From assembly GCA_009694045.1 (NCBI GenBank), contig SHVY01000030.1, positions 1 through 40,475 on the forward strand: a stretch of DNA of 40,475 nucleotides. Reading direction: 5' to 3'. The translations under genes and the position numbers were made by a program. Each line of letters opens with the position of its first letter. Position 1 is the stretch's first letter. The notes beneath the pieces were generated by a model. That model ran no database searches, was not told where the DNA came from, and was given only the letters and a program-made list of their open reading frames with translations. Below, piece by piece: positions 15,879 to 24,622 of this stretch. The DNA is from Alphaproteobacteria bacterium (lineage in GTDB: Bacteria > Pseudomonadota > Alphaproteobacteria > SP197).

Positions 15879-16759
15879 GCCGGCGACCGGTGCGCCGCAC
15901 GGAGCGCCGCCATGGCCTGGACGACGACGGCCAGGAGCACGATCGCGCCGCCGATCAGGGTCACCTCGCTCGGCACTTCGGCCAGCAGCAGCCACACCCA
16001 GAACGGCGACAGGATCGATTCGGCGAGGGACAACAGCGTGAGCTCGGCCACCGGCACGCGCCGTGCGCAGATCGTGAACAAGATGTTGCAGAAGGCGCTG
16101 ATGAACACCCCTTGCAGGGCACAAAGCGCCAGGTTCCGCCAGGTGATGCCGAAGTCGTCGACGAACGGTGCCGCGATGCTCATGGCGACCACGCCGGCCA
16201 GCAGGACCGACGGCCACATGTCGACGCCCCGGCCATGGCGCAGACAAACCGCCTGGACCGCCGAGACGGTGGCGCAGCCGAGCGCCAGCAGGTTGCCGAC
16301 CCAGCCGCCCAGGGCAAAGCCCTCGGCCACCATGACGCCGACACCCGCGAGGGCGAGCCCGATGCATGCCCAGGTCCGCCCCGCCACCGCCTCGCGCAGC
16401 ACCAGCCAGCCGAGAATCGCGGTGATGAACGGCACCGAGCTGGTCAGGAAGGCGACATTCGCGACGGTCGTGTGGTCGAGCGCGAAGATGTAAAGGACGC
16501 TGCCCGAGCCGAGACAAGCCGAGGCCAAGAGACCCGGCCGGCCGATCGCCCTGACCTTCACGAAGAACGAGGCGCGGTAGCGAAAAGCCAGCACGATCGT
16601 GAGCGCGATGACCAGGGACATGGCCCGAAAGAAGATCACCTGCCATGGGCTCGCGCCCTCGATGTGGCGGAAGATGAGGGGCGAGGTGCTCCACATCAAG
16701 GAGATGAAGAGCGTCAGAGCGACGCCCTGCGCGTAAAGGGGATCGCGCGTCGGTGTCAC
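15875..16759 (-). CDS. EamA/DMT-family transporter, first of a tandem pair
   Basis: The protein has 294 residues with about ten membrane helices and two EamA domains (ALTLFISLMWSTSPLIF at the start and a second repeat from about residue 155). The start is GTG 16759, overlapping the methyltransferase stop as GTGA. Its own stop overlaps the next EamA start in the same way. It is the middle gene of a methyltransferase-EamA-EamA unit. The exported solute is unknown; a methylated amino-acid derivative would fit the context but is inference. Confidence 0.85.
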   Translation of the reverse strand: MTPTRDPLYAQGVALTLFISLMWSTSPLIFRHIEGASPWQVIFFRAMSLVIALTIVLAFRYRASFFVKVRAIGRPGLLASACLGSGSVLYIFALDHTTVANVAFLTSSVPFITAILGWLVLREAVAGRTWACIGLALAGVGVMVAEGFALGGWVGNLLALGCATVSAVQAVCLRHGRGVDMWPSVLLAGVVAMSIAAPFVDDFGITWRNLALCALQGVFISAFCNILFTICARRVPVAELTLLSLAESILSPFWVWLLLAEVPSEVTLIGGAIVLLAVVVQAMAALRAAHRSPA

Positions 16760-17535
16760 GGGCGGAGGGCGAGGATCATCTTGCGCGGCGGCGGGCCGCT
16801 GTCGAGCGGCCGATCCAGGCGAAAGTCGCCCCAGGTGCGGACCACCCGGAGCGCGCCGGAGAGTCGGGCGAGCGCCCGGATCTCGGGAGCCGTGAACATC
16901 CGCTCCCGCGCGCGATCGACGAACACCTGTTCGCGGCCCTTTTCCGTGACGCGCAAGGTCACCTCGACGTCGGCCACGAGCGTATCCGGTTCGTACGCCG
17001 GGTTGTTGTTCGCCCACTCGATCACCACGCGCACGCCGTCGCGCACGCCCTCGTAGCGGAACGATCCGTAGTCGGCGAAGCCGGTGTCGTGGGGGTGGGT
17101 GAACTCCAGGATGTAGACGCCGTCCGGCTTCAGATTGGCGGCGACATTGCGGAAGTGGGCGATCACGTCGTCCTGGTCCGCCAGGTAGTCCAGCGCGTCG
17201 TACATGGTGATGATCGCATCCACCGGCTCCGGCAACCGGAAGTCGCGCATGTCGGCCGCGATCCAGGCGGCGGCGACCCCGTTCTTCCGGGCGAGCTCCC
17301 GCGCGAAGGCCACCATCTCGGGCCGCAGGTCCAGGCCCGTGGCGTTCACGCCAAGGCGGGCGAAACCCCGCGTGTGGTAGCCGGGCCCGCAGGCGATCTC
17401 GAGAATCGAGCCCAGGGGCCTGCCCGCCAGGGTGCGAAACGCCTCCTGGACGAAGGCGATCTCGCGCGAGACGTCACGGCCGAGCGCGATGTCGTAGAGG
17501 CTCGCGCGGGCATAGAGTTCGTTGTATTCGGCCAT
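16756..17535 (-). CDS. Class I SAM-dependent methyltransferase coupled to EamA exporters
   Basis: The protein has 259 residues. Motif I is ILEIACGPGYHTRGFARLG near residue 44, followed by ATGLDLRPEMV and IAADMRDFRLPEPVDAIITMYDALDYL. The C-terminal half has strands typical of small-molecule methyltransferases (VLRVTEKGREQVFVDRARERMFTAPEI). It is the first gene of the GTGA-linked operon with two transporters. Its ATG at 17535 is about 120 bases from the divergent amidohydrolase start, so the promoters lie between them. The acceptor is unknown. Confidence 0.85.
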   Translation of the reverse strand: MAEYNELYARASLYDIALGRDVSREIAFVQEAFRTLAGRPLGSILEIACGPGYHTRGFARLGVNATGLDLRPEMVAFARELARKNGVAAAWIAADMRDFRLPEPVDAIITMYDALDYLADQDDVIAHFRNVAANLKPDGVYILEFTHPHDTGFADYGSFRYEGVRDGVRVVIEWANNNPAYEPDTLVADVEVTLRVTEKGREQVFVDRARERMFTAPEIRALARLSGALRVVRTWGDFRLDRPLDSGPPPRKMILALRP

Positions 17536-17657
17536 GGCGACATCGGTTGGGTGGGCGACGCGCGAACCTCGGGTTTCGCACCCCCCGCGTCAACGGTCTT
17601 TCGCGCGGTGCGGGCACGAGGGTAAGCTTCGCCGGTTCGGTACCGGGGAGGTGCGCG

Positions 17658-18755
17658 ATGCCCACGAGCCTGATGATCTCGGCCGATTCCCACGTGCAGG
17701 AGCCGCCGGAGGTCTATGGCGAGCGGCTGCCGCAACGATTGCGCCATCGGGCGCCGCGCATCGAGACCCGCGACGGCAAGCGCTACCTGATCGTCGACGG
17801 CAAGAAGCCCCGGAGGCTGGACGTGGCCGAGGCCCTGGCGGACGAGGACGACCAGAACCGCGAATTCCGCAAAGACCCGACCGGGGGCCGCGACCTGACG
17901 CTGCGGCTCAAGGACCAGGAGCGCGACGGGGTGCTGGCCGAGGTGATCTATCCGAACACCTCGCTGTTCCTCTACAACTCGCGCGATCCGGAATACCAGC
18001 TTGCCGTGGCCAGGGCGTACAACGACTGGGCGAGCGAGCTGTTCGGCGCCCAGCCGAAGCGGTTCGCCCCCGTCGGCATCGTCCCCGTGGAGGACGTGGG
18101 CGCGGCGGTGGTGGAGGTCGAGCGGGCGGCGAAGCTCGGTTTCCGCTCGATCAAGATCCCCATCACCCACACCCGCCGCCCCTACAACCGCCCGGAATAC
18201 GAACCACTATGGGCGGCCTGCGCGGCCAACGACGTGGTGCTCGCCCTGCACGCCTTCTCCAACGCCGAGGACACCTATCCCGAGGACTGGGGCGAGGAGG
18301 AAGGGATCGGCGGCGCGCTCGCCCACATGGCCATGAGCATGGCGGACGGGCAGAACCCGGTGGCGTTGCTGATCAGCTCGGGCGCCTTGCAACGGCACCC
18401 CAAGCTCAAGGTGGTGATCGTCGAATGCGGCGCCGGTTGGCTCGCCTGGCTGCTCTACGTGCTCGACGAGCAGGTGAGGAAGAAGCACATGTGGGTCAAG
18501 CCCCGGCTCGATGCGCTGCCGAGCGAGTACTTCAACCGCCAGGGCTTCGTCACCTTCTCGGACGATCCGGTGGCGCTCAACAACCTGAAGTACACCGGCG
18601 CGCAATCCATGCTGTGGGGCAGCGACTATCCCCACGACGAGGGCACGTTCCCCCACTCCCAGGCCGTCGTCGCGCGCATCTTCCAGGGCGTCTCCGAGGC
18701 CGACAAACGCGCCATCGTCCACGACAACGCCGCCCGGTTGTACGGACTGGGGTAA
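17658..18755 (+). CDS. Amidohydrolase-2 (ACMSD-like) family metal hydrolase or decarboxylase
   Basis: The protein has 365 residues. The N-terminal metal motif reads ISADSHVQEPPEVY, and the C-terminal motif is WGSDYPHDEGTFPHS with the catalytic Asp. The ATG at 17658 is chosen because GGGGAGG lies just upstream; the frame stays open further upstream but without an RBS. The family includes 2-amino-3-carboxymuconate semialdehyde decarboxylase-like enzymes and amide or lactone hydrolases. It converges on the amidase gene with 10 bases between the stops. Confidence 0.85.
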   Translation: MPTSLMISADSHVQEPPEVYGERLPQRLRHRAPRIETRDGKRYLIVDGKKPRRLDVAEALADEDDQNREFRKDPTGGRDLTLRLKDQERDGVLAEVIYPNTSLFLYNSRDPEYQLAVARAYNDWASELFGAQPKRFAPVGIVPVEDVGAAVVEVERAAKLGFRSIKIPITHTRRPYNRPEYEPLWAACAANDVVLALHAFSNAEDTYPEDWGEEEGIGGALAHMAMSMADGQNPVALLISSGALQRHPKLKVVIVECGAGWLAWLLYVLDEQVRKKHMWVKPRLDALPSEYFNRQGFVTFSDDPVALNNLKYTGAQSMLWGSDYPHDEGTFPHSQAVVARIFQGVSEADKRAIVHDNAARLYGLG

Positions 18756-18765
18756 TCCCCGGATT

Positions 18766-20172
18766 TCAGAGCGGCGGGCGGCGATCGGCCCAGGGGCGGG
18801 CGGCCTCGAAGGCGGCGGCGGCTTGCAGCACCGTCGTATCGGCGAAGCGGCGGCCGACGATCTGGAGCCCGACCGACAGGCCGTCCGACGTGAAGCCGCA
18901 CGGGATCGAGGCCGCCGGGTTGCCGCTGAAGTTGAAGGGGTAGGAGAACTCGGCCCAGGCGATCCAGTCCCAGGGGTGCTGGGGCCAGTGAGCGGGTTGC
19001 AGCCGTTCGGCCGGAAAGGCCGCGACCGAGACCGACGGGGTGAGCAGCAGGTCCCAGGATTCGAAGAAGCGGTGGACCTGCTCCACGTAGCGCAGCTTGC
19101 GGTAACGCATGTCGAGGTAGTCGGACTGGGAGCGCCCCATCCCCGCGCGGATACAGGCGACCAGGCCGGGGTCCATGCGCGCCTCCCACTCGGGCAGGTT
19201 CTTCGCCAGGCCCTGTATGTGGCCCGGCCACAGGAAGCGCACGATCTCCGGGCCGTCGGGGCCGAACGGGGTCGCGGCATCCTCCACCGCGCAGCCAAAA
19301 TCGGCGAACGCGCGGGCCGCCCCCTCGACCAGCGAGGCGACCTCCGGATCGACCCGGGCGTGGCCGAGGTCGGGGCTGTAGGCCACCCGCAGGCCCCGGA
19401 TGCCCGCCCCAAGCTTCGCCGGATAGTCTTCGGGCGGGGCCTCCAGGCTGGTGTGGTCCCACGGGTGGGGTCCGGCGATCACCTTCAGCATCAACGCGGA
19501 ATCGGCCACCGTCCGGGTCATCGGCCCCATGTGCGAGACCTGGTCGTTGTTCGGCACCGGCCAGTTGGGAATGCGCCCGAAGGTCGGCTTCAGACCGAAG
19601 ACGCCGCAGAAGTGGGCGGGTATGCGGATCGAGCCGGCGCCGTCCGAGCCCTGGTGCAGCGGGCCATATCCGGCGGCGGCCGCCACCCCCGCCCCGGCCG
19701 AGGACGCGCCCGCGTTGAAGCCGTGCCGCCAGGGGTTGTGGGTGATGCCGGTAAGCGGGCTGCGGCTCACCCCCGTCCAGCCGTATTCCGAGGTGGTGGT
19801 CTTGCCGAGCATGATCCCGCCGGCGCGCTTCATGCGCTCGACCGTGGGCGCGTCGGTCTTCGGGACGTTGCCCTTGAGCATCAAGGTGCCGCGCTCGGTC
19901 GGCACGCCCGCGGTCTCCATCAGGTCCTTGATGGTGAACGGCACGCCGTGCAGCGGGCCGAGCGTCTCGCCGGCCATGACGGCGGCCTCGGCCCGGACGG
20001 CGGCGGCGCGCGCCGCGTCGGCGGTCAGGGTGGCGAAGGCGTTGAGCTTCGGCTCCAGCGCGGCAACCCGATCGAGGACGGCGCCCACCACCTCGCGGGG
20101 GCTCACCTCCTTGCGCCGGATCATGCCGGCGAGGACGTGGGCCGGGGCGAAGCAGAGCTCGGTGGGGTTCAC
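18766..20172 (-). CDS. Amidase-signature family amidohydrolase
   Basis: The protein has 468 residues, full length. The Ser-cisSer-Lys triad is present: Lys82 in FTIKDL, cis-Ser157 in GASSAG and nucleophile Ser181 in GAGSIRIPA. The glycine-serine loop is GASSAG where most members have GGSSGG, a mild variation. The GTG start at 20172 comes one base after the stop of the upstream dioxygenase remnant, so the two formed an operon. It should hydrolyse a small amide or carbamoylated amine; the substrate is unknown. Confidence 0.88.
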   Translation of the reverse strand: MNPTELCFAPAHVLAGMIRRKEVSPREVVGAVLDRVAALEPKLNAFATLTADAARAAAVRAEAAVMAGETLGPLHGVPFTIKDLMETAGVPTERGTLMLKGNVPKTDAPTVERMKRAGGIMLGKTTTSEYGWTGVSRSPLTGITHNPWRHGFNAGASSAGAGVAAAAGYGPLHQGSDGAGSIRIPAHFCGVFGLKPTFGRIPNWPVPNNDQVSHMGPMTRTVADSALMLKVIAGPHPWDHTSLEAPPEDYPAKLGAGIRGLRVAYSPDLGHARVDPEVASLVEGAARAFADFGCAVEDAATPFGPDGPEIVRFLWPGHIQGLAKNLPEWEARMDPGLVACIRAGMGRSQSDYLDMRYRKLRYVEQVHRFFESWDLLLTPSVSVAAFPAERLQPAHWPQHPWDWIAWAEFSYPFNFSGNPAASIPCGFTSDGLSVGLQIVGRRFADTTVLQAAAAFEAARPWADRRPPL

Positions 20173-20173
20173 C

Positions 20174-21214
20174 CTACGGTGCCGCCGCTTGCATGGTATC
20201 GCCGGCGTAGCGTTCCGCCCCCCGCGCCTGCTGCACCATGCCGTCCTCGCCGTAGTAGCGGCGGTAGGCCTCGTGCAGGGGCCGCCGCGGGCTCGCCTGC
20301 AACCAGAGACGAAGCAGGTGGCGGCAGTGCGCGGGATCGTCGTGATCCACGAACGCGGTGCGGGCGTGCAGCGTCGTGTAGTTGTTGATGAGCGACGCCT
20401 CGCCGGGCTCCACGCGGAAACGGTAGCTGGAGGTCCTCGCGCTTCGCCCGGGCGTCGAACGCGTCCAGCGCTGCCTTGGCCACGGGCTCGGCGACACCGC
20501 CGTCACCCGCCGCCATGTCGATGAAGTAGCGCAGGTAAATCGTGCTCCAAAGCCCGCCCGCGGCGGCGAACGCCGGGATGTCGTAGGGCGTGATCGGCGG
20601 CTCGCCCGGAGGTTCCTCGCCGTTCCAGTGGTAGGGAAAGCCCTGGTGAAGGCGGGGCAGATGCTCCGGTTCCTCGCGGGCGAGGGCGTTGTGCACGGCG
20701 AGCGAACTGGTCAGCAGGCTCTCGCCGCCGGACTTGGCCCCGCGCAGGCAGAGCAGGCCGACGATGTCGTCGGAATTGGTGTGCGGGTTCAACTCCTTGG
20801 CGCTGCGATAGCCGCGTGCGTGCTCGCTGCCGCGCGAGGCGTCAAGCACGTGGCCCAGGCGATCGCCCATCAGGCTCTGCGACACGGCGGGCCCAGGTGC
20901 GCCGCCAGACCCCAGTACATGGCGGCGATCGTCTCCGCGTCCCGCGCGCCAACGGGAAAACCCTGCAGCAGCGCAATACCCCGACCCTCCACCAGCGTCT
21001 TGCGCAGCCGCCCGACCAGGGGTGCGAGCGCGCCCAGCGGAAAATCGGCGGCGCGAACCTCGGTCATGGCGAGGCCGCGCTTGCGCACCGCCGCGACGGC
21101 CGCGTCGAGGGCGGCGACGTGGCGGGTCTCGAGATCGAACGCGAAATCGTCTTTCCCGGCGAAGTCGGTGGCGACCCAGGCGGCGGGATGGTCGATCAGG
21201 CTGGCATGTGTCAT
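20174..21214 (-). pseudogene. TauD/TfdA-family 2OG dioxygenase, two frameshifts
   Basis: Three frame segments together give one protein of about 345 residues. The first (MTHASLIDHPAAWVA to AAHLG) runs to about 20890. The middle (SQSLMGDRLGHVLDASRG to RAKREDLQLPF) runs to about 20418. The last (FRVEPGEASLINNYTTLHAR to the end) returns to the first frame. A one-base loss in the GGGCCC run near 20886-20893 and a one-base gain near 20413-20421 explain this. The metal motif reads PHTNSDD where the family has HTD, so a ligand Asp is Asn; the distal His (TLHARTAF) remains. It lies one base before the amidase. Confidence 0.8.
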
Positions 21215-21295
21215 GGCTGCGCACGATAGGCCAGCCCAGCGGACGCCGCCAGGGGCTTCTGTTACACAGAATGATGGGATGGCAGGAGGTGAATC

Positions 21296-22330
21296 ATGCG
21301 CTGGTCGCGGACCCTGAGCGTGGTCGGGTGCCACGCCGAAGGCGAGGTCGGCAACGTGGTGGTCGGCGGCATGCCGCCGGTGCCGGGTGCCACCATGTTC
21401 GACAAGAAGCGGTACCTGGAAACCCACCTGGACGGCCTGCGCAAGTTCCTGCTGTTCGAGCCCCGGGGGGGCGCCGCTAACAACGCCAACATCGTGCTGC
21501 CGTCCAACAATCCGGCGGCGGCGATGGGCTATGTGATCCTGGAGTCGACGGAGTATCCGCCGATGTCGGGGTCGAACACGATCTGCGTCGCGACCGTGCT
21601 GCTGGAAACCGGCATGCTGCCGATGACCGAGCCCCTGACCGAGCTGACCCTGGAATCGCCGGCCGGCCTCATCCGCCTCGCCTGTCGGTGCCGCGACGGC
21701 AAGGTCACCCAGGTCAAACTCACCAATCAACCGTCGTTCGCCTTGCATCTCGACCGTACCATCGAGGTCGAAGGCATCGGCAGCCTGACCGTGGACGTGG
21801 GCTACGGCGGCATGACCTTCGTCCACGTGGACGCGGGCAGGCTCGGGTTCCGGCTGACCCTCGACGAATCGCGCGATCTATGCACCGTCGGGCAAAGGAT
21901 CAAGGGGGCGGCCGACGCGCAGCTTCCTTGCGTCCACCCCGAGAACCCGGAGATCCGGGGCATCACCATCATGCAGTTCATGGGACCCTTGCGGCGCGAC
22001 GCCACGGGGTTGACCGCGAGAAATGCCGTCGTCGTCTCGCCGGGCCGCAACGACCGCAGCCCCTGCGGTACCGGCACCTCGGCCCGGCTCGCCCTGATGC
22101 ACGCCAAGGGGTTGATCCGCCCGGGCGAGACGTTCGACCACGAATCCCTGATCGGCACCCACTTTCTGGGCGAGATCGTCGAGACCACCCGGGTCGGCCC
22201 CTACCCCGCCGTGGTCACCACCGTGGCGGGCCAGGCCTGGATCACCGGGCTCCACCAGTACGGCCTCGACCCGACCGACCCCTTCCCCGAGGGCTACACC
22301 CTGTCGGATACCTGGCTGCGGGCGTTGTAG
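21296..22330 (+). CDS. Proline racemase / hydroxyproline epimerase family enzyme
   Basis: The protein has 344 residues. The first catalytic position is Ser91 (PPMSGSNTIC) in place of Cys, and the second is Cys257 (DRSPCGTGTSA). Cys/Cys members are racemases or 4-hydroxyproline epimerases, and Thr/Cys members are trans-3-hydroxyproline dehydratases. Ser/Cys members form a separate group with epimerase or dehydratase activity. The gene is divergent from the broken dioxygenase-amidase pair. A hydroxyproline- or proline-betaine-like substrate is plausible. Confidence 0.88.
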   Translation: MRWSRTLSVVGCHAEGEVGNVVVGGMPPVPGATMFDKKRYLETHLDGLRKFLLFEPRGGAANNANIVLPSNNPAAAMGYVILESTEYPPMSGSNTICVATVLLETGMLPMTEPLTELTLESPAGLIRLACRCRDGKVTQVKLTNQPSFALHLDRTIEVEGIGSLTVDVGYGGMTFVHVDAGRLGFRLTLDESRDLCTVGQRIKGAADAQLPCVHPENPEIRGITIMQFMGPLRRDATGLTARNAVVVSPGRNDRSPCGTGTSARLALMHAKGLIRPGETFDHESLIGTHFLGEIVETTRVGPYPAVVTTVAGQAWITGLHQYGLDPTDPFPEGYTLSDTWLRAL

Positions 22331-22712
22331 GGCCGCCGCTTATCGCAGCAGTCGCATCGGCTGTTCGAACAGCTCGATCGAGGCCTCTTGGATAGGCTCA
22401 TGATCAAGTGCGCCCGCTTGGTCATCGTCGGGCTGATGTTCACGGCGCGATGGGTTTGATCGACCCGGACGAACCATGCGGATCCATCGGCCGGAAGGTG
22501 AATGCCGCTCGATTTCGCCGGAATCGAGCCGCCATTCAAAGAAGCTCTCCGGGGTCGTGATGATCGGTACGTGCAGCCGCCAGCTTTCGAGATCGGCGTC
22601 GCGGTGAAACTTCATTTCGAACGAACCGCTGGTCAGCCGCATCACGCGGGCGCGAAACCAGCTCAGGCCCACCGCATCGGACACCACGCCTCCGCCGTTC
22701 GCCAATGACATG
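22294..22712 (-). pseudogene. Aspartyl/asparaginyl beta-hydroxylase-like protein, frameshifted
   Basis: The first frame from ATG 22712 reads FRARVMRLTSGSFEMKFHRDAD then LESWRLHVPIITTPESFFEW. The second frame continues HLPADGSAWFVRVDQTHRAVN and TKRAHLIMSL. Joined, they match the Asp/Asn hydroxylase core with HxD and a distal His. A one-base gain near 22504-22509 breaks the frame. The ATG follows GAGAGG. The start lacks about 30 residues of the usual domain, so N-terminal loss is also possible. The first frame ends at 22340, ten bases from the racemase stop, while the second overlaps that gene's end. It is convergent with the racemase gene. Confidence 0.6.
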
Positions 22713-22764
22713 CGGATCCTCTCTCGCCAGCCGCCGCGCCGCCAGTATACGAACGGCGGCTCCC

Positions 22765-23079
22765 CTATGCACGTCCGGGCTGGACCAGGGTTGTCGCCCC
22801 GACGGCCATGTTGACGCGCTCGTAGGGGCGCGAGAACAGCGGCGCGAAGGGCTGCATGACGGCCGCGAAGCCGTCGCCGGCCTCGGCCCGCGCCAGCGCC
22901 TCGGCCGACGACCACAGGGTGACGCTCAGCGCCTGGGTGTTGTCCTCCGCCAGCAGCAAGAGGGCGCCGATCCAGCCATTCGGCTGGTCGCCGCCGGCCG
23001 CCATGTACGCCTTGCCGCCGTCGACGAGCTGCGCCGCCGCGCCGTCCTTCAGCCACATCCGGGTCACGCGCGCGTGCAT
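22765..23079 (-). CDS. Antibiotic-biosynthesis-monooxygenase (ABM) fold protein
   Basis: The protein has 104 residues of dimeric ferredoxin-like fold, with VTRMWLKDGAAAQL as the first strand-helix. ALLLLAEDNTQALSVTLWSSAEALARAEAGDGF follows, as in ABM/quinol monooxygenase-like proteins that track a substrate turnover or stress role. The ATG at 23079 has AGGAGACG just upstream. It lies between the broken hydroxylase and a divergent small gene. The function is not predictable beyond the fold. Confidence 0.7.
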   Translation of the reverse strand: MHARVTRMWLKDGAAAQLVDGGKAYMAAGGDQPNGWIGALLLLAEDNTQALSVTLWSSAEALARAEAGDGFAAVMQPFAPLFSRPYERVNMAVGATTLVQPGRA

Positions 23080-23163
23080 GTCTCGTCTCCTGCATTGTTG
23101 TGGTGAGCCGGGTCGGCCCACTGTATTTTCGCCCGACGCGGCGCACAACCACGGGGGGCGAGC

Positions 23164-23385
23164 GTGACGCACACGGAACGCGGCATGGATGTGGAGCGGC
23201 TTTACGCCGTGAAGAACCTCGACGAGCTGCGCGACGACGTGGTGCCGACGGGCTTTCCGGAGAAGCTCGCGGAGCTTACGGCGGCCGGGGCCTGGGAGCT
23301 GGTCGAGCGCACCGATCCGTGGCGATCCATGCCGGTGGGCGAGCCCGAAGTGCGGCACCGCATCTGGGCCTTCGGCGTGCGATGA
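23164..23385 (+). CDS. Small protein of unknown function (73 aa)
   Basis: The family is not recognised. The sequence is soluble, with two predicted amphipathic helices (MDVERLYAVKNLDELRDD and FPEKLAELTAAGAWELVERT) and a basic C-terminus ending RHRIWAFGVR. Its stop overlaps the ATG of the thioesterase (ATGA), which supports it as a real coupled gene. It precedes a thioesterase and an enoyl-CoA hydratase, so a role in that acyl-CoA operon is likely. Confidence 0.6.
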   Translation: MTHTERGMDVERLYAVKNLDELRDDVVPTGFPEKLAELTAAGAWELVERTDPWRSMPVGEPEVRHRIWAFGVR

Positions 23386-23831
23386 ACGACGCCGGCGGCC
23401 CCGATCCGACCCTGCGCGCGACCTACGTCCACTGGTCGCCGGAGAAGATCCGCTTCGGCGATCTGGATCGGCACAACCACCTGAACAACGTGGCGCTGTG
23501 TGCCATGCTGGAGAACGGACGGGTCGAGTTTCGCGAACGTCTGGTGCCCGAGGTGGCGCGGGACGAGGCCTCGGCCTGGCTGCTGGTGACCATCGCGATC
23601 ACGTTCCTCGGCTCGATGTCCTACCCCGGCGTGGTCGACATCGGCACCCGGCCGGTCCGCGTCGGCCGCTCGTCCTACGAATTGGCGCAAGGCGCGTTCG
23701 ACGGCGCGCGCTGCCTCGCCACGGCCCGGGTGAAGACCGTGCACGCCGACCGGCGTACCCTGCGATCCCGCCCCGTCCCGGCCGCCTTCCGTGCCGTGAT
23801 GCTGGCCGAGAGCGCGGCTGGAGATGGTTAG
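23382..23831 (+). CDS. Acyl-CoA thioesterase (4HBT hot-dog)
   Basis: The protein has 149 residues. The active-site segment is IRFGDLDRHNHLNNVALCAMLENGRVEFR near residues 20-48, the standard 4HBT/FcbC pattern with Asp and the HNN run. The ATG overlaps the preceding stop by four bases. The frame stays open upstream but the overlap and domain limits favour this start. It is followed one base later by an enoyl-CoA hydratase, suggesting a small acyl-CoA degradation cassette. Confidence 0.83.
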   Translation: MNDAGGPDPTLRATYVHWSPEKIRFGDLDRHNHLNNVALCAMLENGRVEFRERLVPEVARDEASAWLLVTIAITFLGSMSYPGVVDIGTRPVRVGRSSYELAQGAFDGARCLATARVKTVHADRRTLRSRPVPAAFRAVMLAESAAGDG

Positions 23832-23832
23832 C

Positions 23833-24615
23833 ATGATCGACGGCAAGGCCAGGTTGCTGATCGAGGGCGGTGTCGCCCTGCTGTCGTTCAACGACCCGGC
23901 GACCCTGAACGCCATCGGCACCGCCATGCGGAGGGATCTGGGCGCGGCCCTGGACGCCATCGCCGACCCCGGGAACGGCGCCCGCTGCCTGCTCCTGACC
24001 GGCGAGGGTCGCGCCTTCTGCTCCGGCGCCAACCTGACCGAGAAGGACGGCGACGACCGGGACGCCGGTGACGCGCTGCGGTCCTGGTACAACCCCACGC
24101 TGACCCGGCTGCGCGACCTGCCCATGCCGATCATCGCCGCGGTCAATGGCCCGGCGGCCGGGATCGGCATGAGCTTCGCCTTGTCGGCGGATTTAATCCT
24201 GGCCGCGCGCTCGGCCTACTTTCTCCAGGCCTTCACCCGCATCGGCCTGGTGCCCGACGGCGGCGCGACCTACATGCTGCCGCGCCGGATCGGCATGGCC
24301 AGGGCCATGGAGCTTTCCATGCTGGCCGAGCGCCTGCCGGCCGAGACGGCCCTGGCCTGGGGCCTGATCAACCGGGTGGTGGATGACGGCGCGTTGCCGG
24401 CCGAGGCGCGGGCGCTCGCCATCAGGCTTGCGGCCGGGCCCACGCGCGCCTACGCCCTGCTGCGGCAAATCTATTGGCGGAGTCTCGGCAACAGCCACGA
24501 GGGCCAACTCGCAGCCGAGGCCGACGCGCAGACCGAGGCCGGCCGGACCGCGGACTTCAAGGAGGGGGTGCGCGCCTTCATCGAGAAACGCCCGGCGCGG
24601 TTCACGGGGCACTGA
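23833..24615 (+). CDS. Enoyl-CoA hydratase/isomerase family protein
   Basis: The protein has 260 residues of crotonase fold. The oxyanion and CoA segments are GRAFCSGANLTEKD near residue 60 and IIAAVNGPAAGIGMSFALSADLI near 100. The catalytic region AFTRIGLVPDGGATYMLPRRIG lies near 134. A Glu at the usual second catalytic position is not seen (LVPDGG has Asp), as in PaaG/isomerase-like members. ATG 23833 is chosen because GGAG lies 9 bases upstream; ATG 23824 is too close to it. It is the last gene of the small acyl-CoA operon and converges with the DadA-like gene. Confidence 0.86.
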   Translation: MIDGKARLLIEGGVALLSFNDPATLNAIGTAMRRDLGAALDAIADPGNGARCLLLTGEGRAFCSGANLTEKDGDDRDAGDALRSWYNPTLTRLRDLPMPIIAAVNGPAAGIGMSFALSADLILAARSAYFLQAFTRIGLVPDGGATYMLPRRIGMARAMELSMLAERLPAETALAWGLINRVVDDGALPAEARALAIRLAAGPTRAYALLRQIYWRSLGNSHEGQLAAEADAQTEAGRTADFKEGVRAFIEKRPARFTGH

Positions 24616-24622
24616 GGCTCCG

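Noticed and set aside
15183-17056. Large plus-strand frames opposite the EamA genes
   Set aside because: Highly charged and low-complexity; the minus-strand proteins have clear membrane helices and conserved segments.
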